From: JACCTU01 sp963700495
GTDB lineage: Bacteria > Actinomycetota > Thermoleophilia > Gaiellales > Gaiellaceae
Length of the DNA: 64,000 nucleotides
Reading direction: 5' to 3'
Assembly (NCBI GenBank): GCA_963700495.1
Contig: CAVOXT010000001.1
Location: forward strand, 186,001-250,000
Under the pieces are notes generated by a model. The model had not been told where the DNA came from and searched no databases. It saw only the letters and a program-made list of their open reading frames with translations. The translations under genes were made by a program, and so were the position numbers. This document shows positions 62,031 to 64,000 of the stretch, piece after piece. Numbering within the stretch: the stretch's first letter is position 1; each line of letters opens with the position of its first letter.

Positions 62031-63073
62031 ACCTGATCCCGCAGCAGCCCGTGGGTCCGCGGGCTGATCGTGCTGGCGTTGGCCGCCGTCGCGATCGTGA
62101 TGGTCTGGTGGCGCGGGCCGGAGTGGGGGCTCGTCGCCGACGCCTTCCGGCGCGTCGAGTGGTCGTGGATCTTCGCGGCGATCGGCGCTCAACCTGCTCT
62201 CGGTCGTCGCGCGCGCGCTCGCCTGGCGGACCGTCGTCCATCAGGCGCTGCCGAAGAACCCGCCGCCGTTCGGGCGGCTGTTCTCCGCGTTCTCGATCGG
62301 GCTGCTCGGCAACGCGGTGCTGCCCCGCGCGCACGGGCGAGCTCGCGCGCGTCGCCGTGCTGACGCGGGGCTACCCGCGCGGGCAGGGCTACACGGCGAC
62401 GCTCCTCGGGACGGTCTTCACACATCGCCTGTTCGACGTGATCCCGGCGATGCTGCTCGTCGTCTACGTCCTGCTGACCGCGAAGATCCCGCACTGGGCG
62501 CTGACGAGCTTCGCGATCGCAGCTGCGCTCGGCGGGATCCTGCTCGTGCGTCGCGCTGGTCACGTCGCGCCTGCGCAAGCCGGTCGTCGAGGAGCTGAGC
62601 CGGTTGCGCCGCCTGCTGGCGATGGCGCGCGTCGGGCTGGACGTGCTGCGCTCTCCGGCCGGTGTCGCGGTTGCGATCTTCTTCCAGTGCCTCGGGTGGC
62701 TGCTTCCAGCTGCTCGCGGTCTGGATCGCGATGCGCGCGTTCAACATCGACGCGCCGCTGCCCGCGGCGGGGCTCGTGCTGGTGCTGATGAACATCGCCA
62801 CGATCTTCCCGCTCTGGCCCGGCAACGTCGGACTGCTCCAGGCAGCGATCGCGCTCCCCCTCGTGTCGTACGGCGTCGCGTACACGACCGGGTTCGCGTA
62901 CGGAATCGGGTTGCAGATGCTCGAGATGACGGTCGGCGTCGGCGTCGGGCTGATCTTCCTCGCGCGCGAGGGAGTCTCGTTCGCAATGCTCACGCGCATG
63001 CCGGACCAAGCAGGTCGAACCCCAGCTGCGCGTGGTGACGGAGGACGAGCCTGCGCGCGCTCGCAGCGCCTAG
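62027..63073 (+). CDS. Flippase-like membrane protein (UPF0104/LPG synthase TM type), frameshifted
   Basis: About 348 residues, at least six frame changes (about 62060, 62190, 62330, 62550, 62700 and 63010). Readable helices are LIVLALAAVAIVMVWWRGPE, NLLSVVARALAWRTVVHQAL, FGRLFSAFSIGLLGNAVLP, RTGELARVAVLTR, TATLLGTVFTHRLFDVIPAM and ATIFPLWPGNVGLLQAAIAL. The GNAVLPARTGELARV and FPLWPGNVGLLQ blocks are diagnostic of this family (AglD/MprF N-terminus). GTG 62027 overlaps the glycosyltransferase stop; the end is TAG 63071-63073. Likely moves the glycolipid made by the previous enzyme or helps its synthesis. Confidence 0.8.
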
Positions 63074-63948
63074 CAGCCTCAAGGGCGTTCTCGGGGCCCG
63101 CCGGGCGGCTGCCGCGCTTGCGCAGGGGTTCAGGCAGGCAGGCTGGCGCTGCGACGAGCTGGCGGTCGCCGACGGCGGTGAGGGGACTCTCGATGCTCTG
63201 TCTCGCTGGGCGACGGAGCTCAGCAAGGTGGAGGTCAGCGACGCCTTCGGGCGGCCGCGGCTCGCCTGGTGTGATCCGAAGGAGTCAGACCGCGGTCGTC
63301 GAGGCCGCCGCGGTGGTCCCGCTCGATCCTCAGCGCCTCGACGTGCGCGCGGCATCGTCACGCGGTTTCGGCGAGTTGATCGCCGAGGTCGGTGCAGACG
63401 AGCTGATCGTCGGGCTCGGCGGGACGGCGAACATGGATGCCGGCGAAGGGCTGCTCGACGTGCTGCACGAGCTGCCCGCACCGACGCGTGTTGCGTGCGA
63501 CGTGCAGACGAGGCTCGTCGACGCCCCGCGGCTCTACGGTCCGCAGAAGGGCGCGACACCGGAGGACGTTCGCGAGCTGGAGGCACGCTTTCGCGATCAC
63601 CCGTACGGCGGGCTTCCCGGGTCCGGCGCAGGCGGCGGCCTCGGCGCTGCGCTCGCATCGCTCGGAGCGGCGCTCGTTCCGGGCGCGGAGCTCATCCTCG
63701 ACCTGATCGAGTTCGACCCGAAGGGATACGACCTCGTGGTCACCGGCGAGGGGACGGTGGACGAGACGACCTGGGAGGGGAAGGCGCCCGCAGCCGTGCA
63801 GGCCCGCTGCGAGGCCGTCGGGGTTCCCTGCGTTCTGTTCGGCGGTCGCGTGCTCGGGGGCGACGCCGTGCCGCTCTCGGGCGAGCCTGGTCGGGCCTAC
63901 GAGGACTTGCTCGCGCTCGGCGGGCGGCTCGCGCGCGAACGCGGTTAG
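63051..63948 (+). CDS. Glycerate kinase, one frameshift
   Basis: About 299 residues. The N-terminus LRALAAPSSLKGVLGARRAA and the motif VADGGEGTLDALSRW (phosphate loop) are followed, after an indel near 63280, by QTAVVEAAAVVPLDPQRLDV, ELIVGLGGTANMDAGEGLLD, PYGGLPGSGAGGGLGAALAS and LVVTGEGTVDETTWEGKAPA. The enzyme phosphorylates D-glycerate, probably to 2-phosphoglycerate. No ATG, GTG or TTG exists in frame; CTG 63051, six bases after GGAGG, sits where the family's Met belongs. The gene overlaps the upstream membrane protein gene by 23 bases. Confidence 0.88.
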
Positions 63949-64000
63949 TGCCGCTGCTCGACTTGCTTCGCGAGCGCGCGGAGGATCTTCCAGGCGATCG
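63945..64000 (-). CDS. 3' end of an unknown minus-strand gene
   Basis: The last 17 residues read IAWKILRALAKQVEQRH before TAA (63945-63947), a plausible helical C-terminus. The rest lies outside the window. Its stop overlaps the glycerate kinase stop (TTAG). Confidence 0.4.
   Translation of the reverse strand, partial: IAWKILRALAKQVEQRH

Overview
The window is a high-GC bacterial chromosome segment with dense gene packing, many GTG starts and 1-14 bp gene overlaps. The lexA operator (CGAAC-N4-GTTCG), a SigA-type sigma factor, a topoisomerase I whose C-terminus is a series of GRFGPYV repeats, a type-A RNase P RNA and a PimA-like mannosyltransferase all point to an actinobacterium. I infer a deep lineage such as Thermoleophilia/Gaiellales, but nothing here proves the genus. 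No phage, CRISPR array or intact insertion sequence was seen.

Layout. 0-5.8 kb: catabolic cluster of GMC oxidase (5' cut by the window), hydantoinase A and B, MOSC protein and carbon-nitrogen hydrolase. 5.8-8.7 kb, minus strand: selA-selB for selenocysteine insertion. 8.8-19.3 kb: VanW protein, LOG-family hydrolase, M50 protease, lipoprotein, MoaD-MoaE fusion, methylmalonyl-CoA mutase large subunit, three-gene ABC-2 exporter, glycosyltransferase, lone receiver protein, secG. 19.3-22.2 kb: tldD-tldE and tRNA-Leu(GAG). 22.3-24.9 kb: secreted metallopeptidase, secreted small protein, pentapeptide-repeat membrane protein. 24.9-26.4 kb: lexA, a zinc-ribbon protein and rnpB, each overlapping the next. 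26.4-29.2 kb: a small island (FAD oxidase plus HxlR regulator) bounded by a copy of the rnpB 3' end. 29.3-32.5 kb: collagen-like surface protein, gene debris (cysK start, arsR end), divergent two-component pair. 32.5-38.9 kb: HDAC-family deacetylase, 5'-3' exonuclease, acyltransferase, topA, sigA. 38.9-50.7 kb: two consecutive complete peptide/oligopeptide ABC importer operons. 50.7-60.7 kb: plastic region with LuxR-type regulators, a broken HD-GYP gene, a truncated adenosine deaminase copy, a PD40-repeat protein, an unknown membrane protein and the intact adenosine deaminase. 60.9-64 kb: PimA-like glycosyltransferase, flippase-like membrane protein, glycerate kinase and the end of a minus-strand gene.

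Genes that probably work together. GMC oxidase, HyuA, HyuB and nitrilase would oxidise and then hydrolyse ring or linear amides. SelA charges tRNA-Sec and SelB delivers it, although neither tRNA-Sec nor SelD is in the window. TldD and TldE form one protease. Each Dpp set is a full importer. PimA-like and flippase-like proteins suggest glycolipid synthesis and export at the membrane.

A caution for any reader: at least a dozen genes carry one or more frameshifts while the protein stays recognisable when followed from frame to frame. The clusters at 3.5-7 kb and 61.5-63.3 kb are the densest. I read most of these as uncorrected single-base errors in the assembly and annotate each gene across its full span. 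The truncated adenosine deaminase and the cysK/arsR debris are genuine remnants, because large parts are missing. The HD-GYP gene has a stop codon besides its frameshifts and is probably a true pseudogene.
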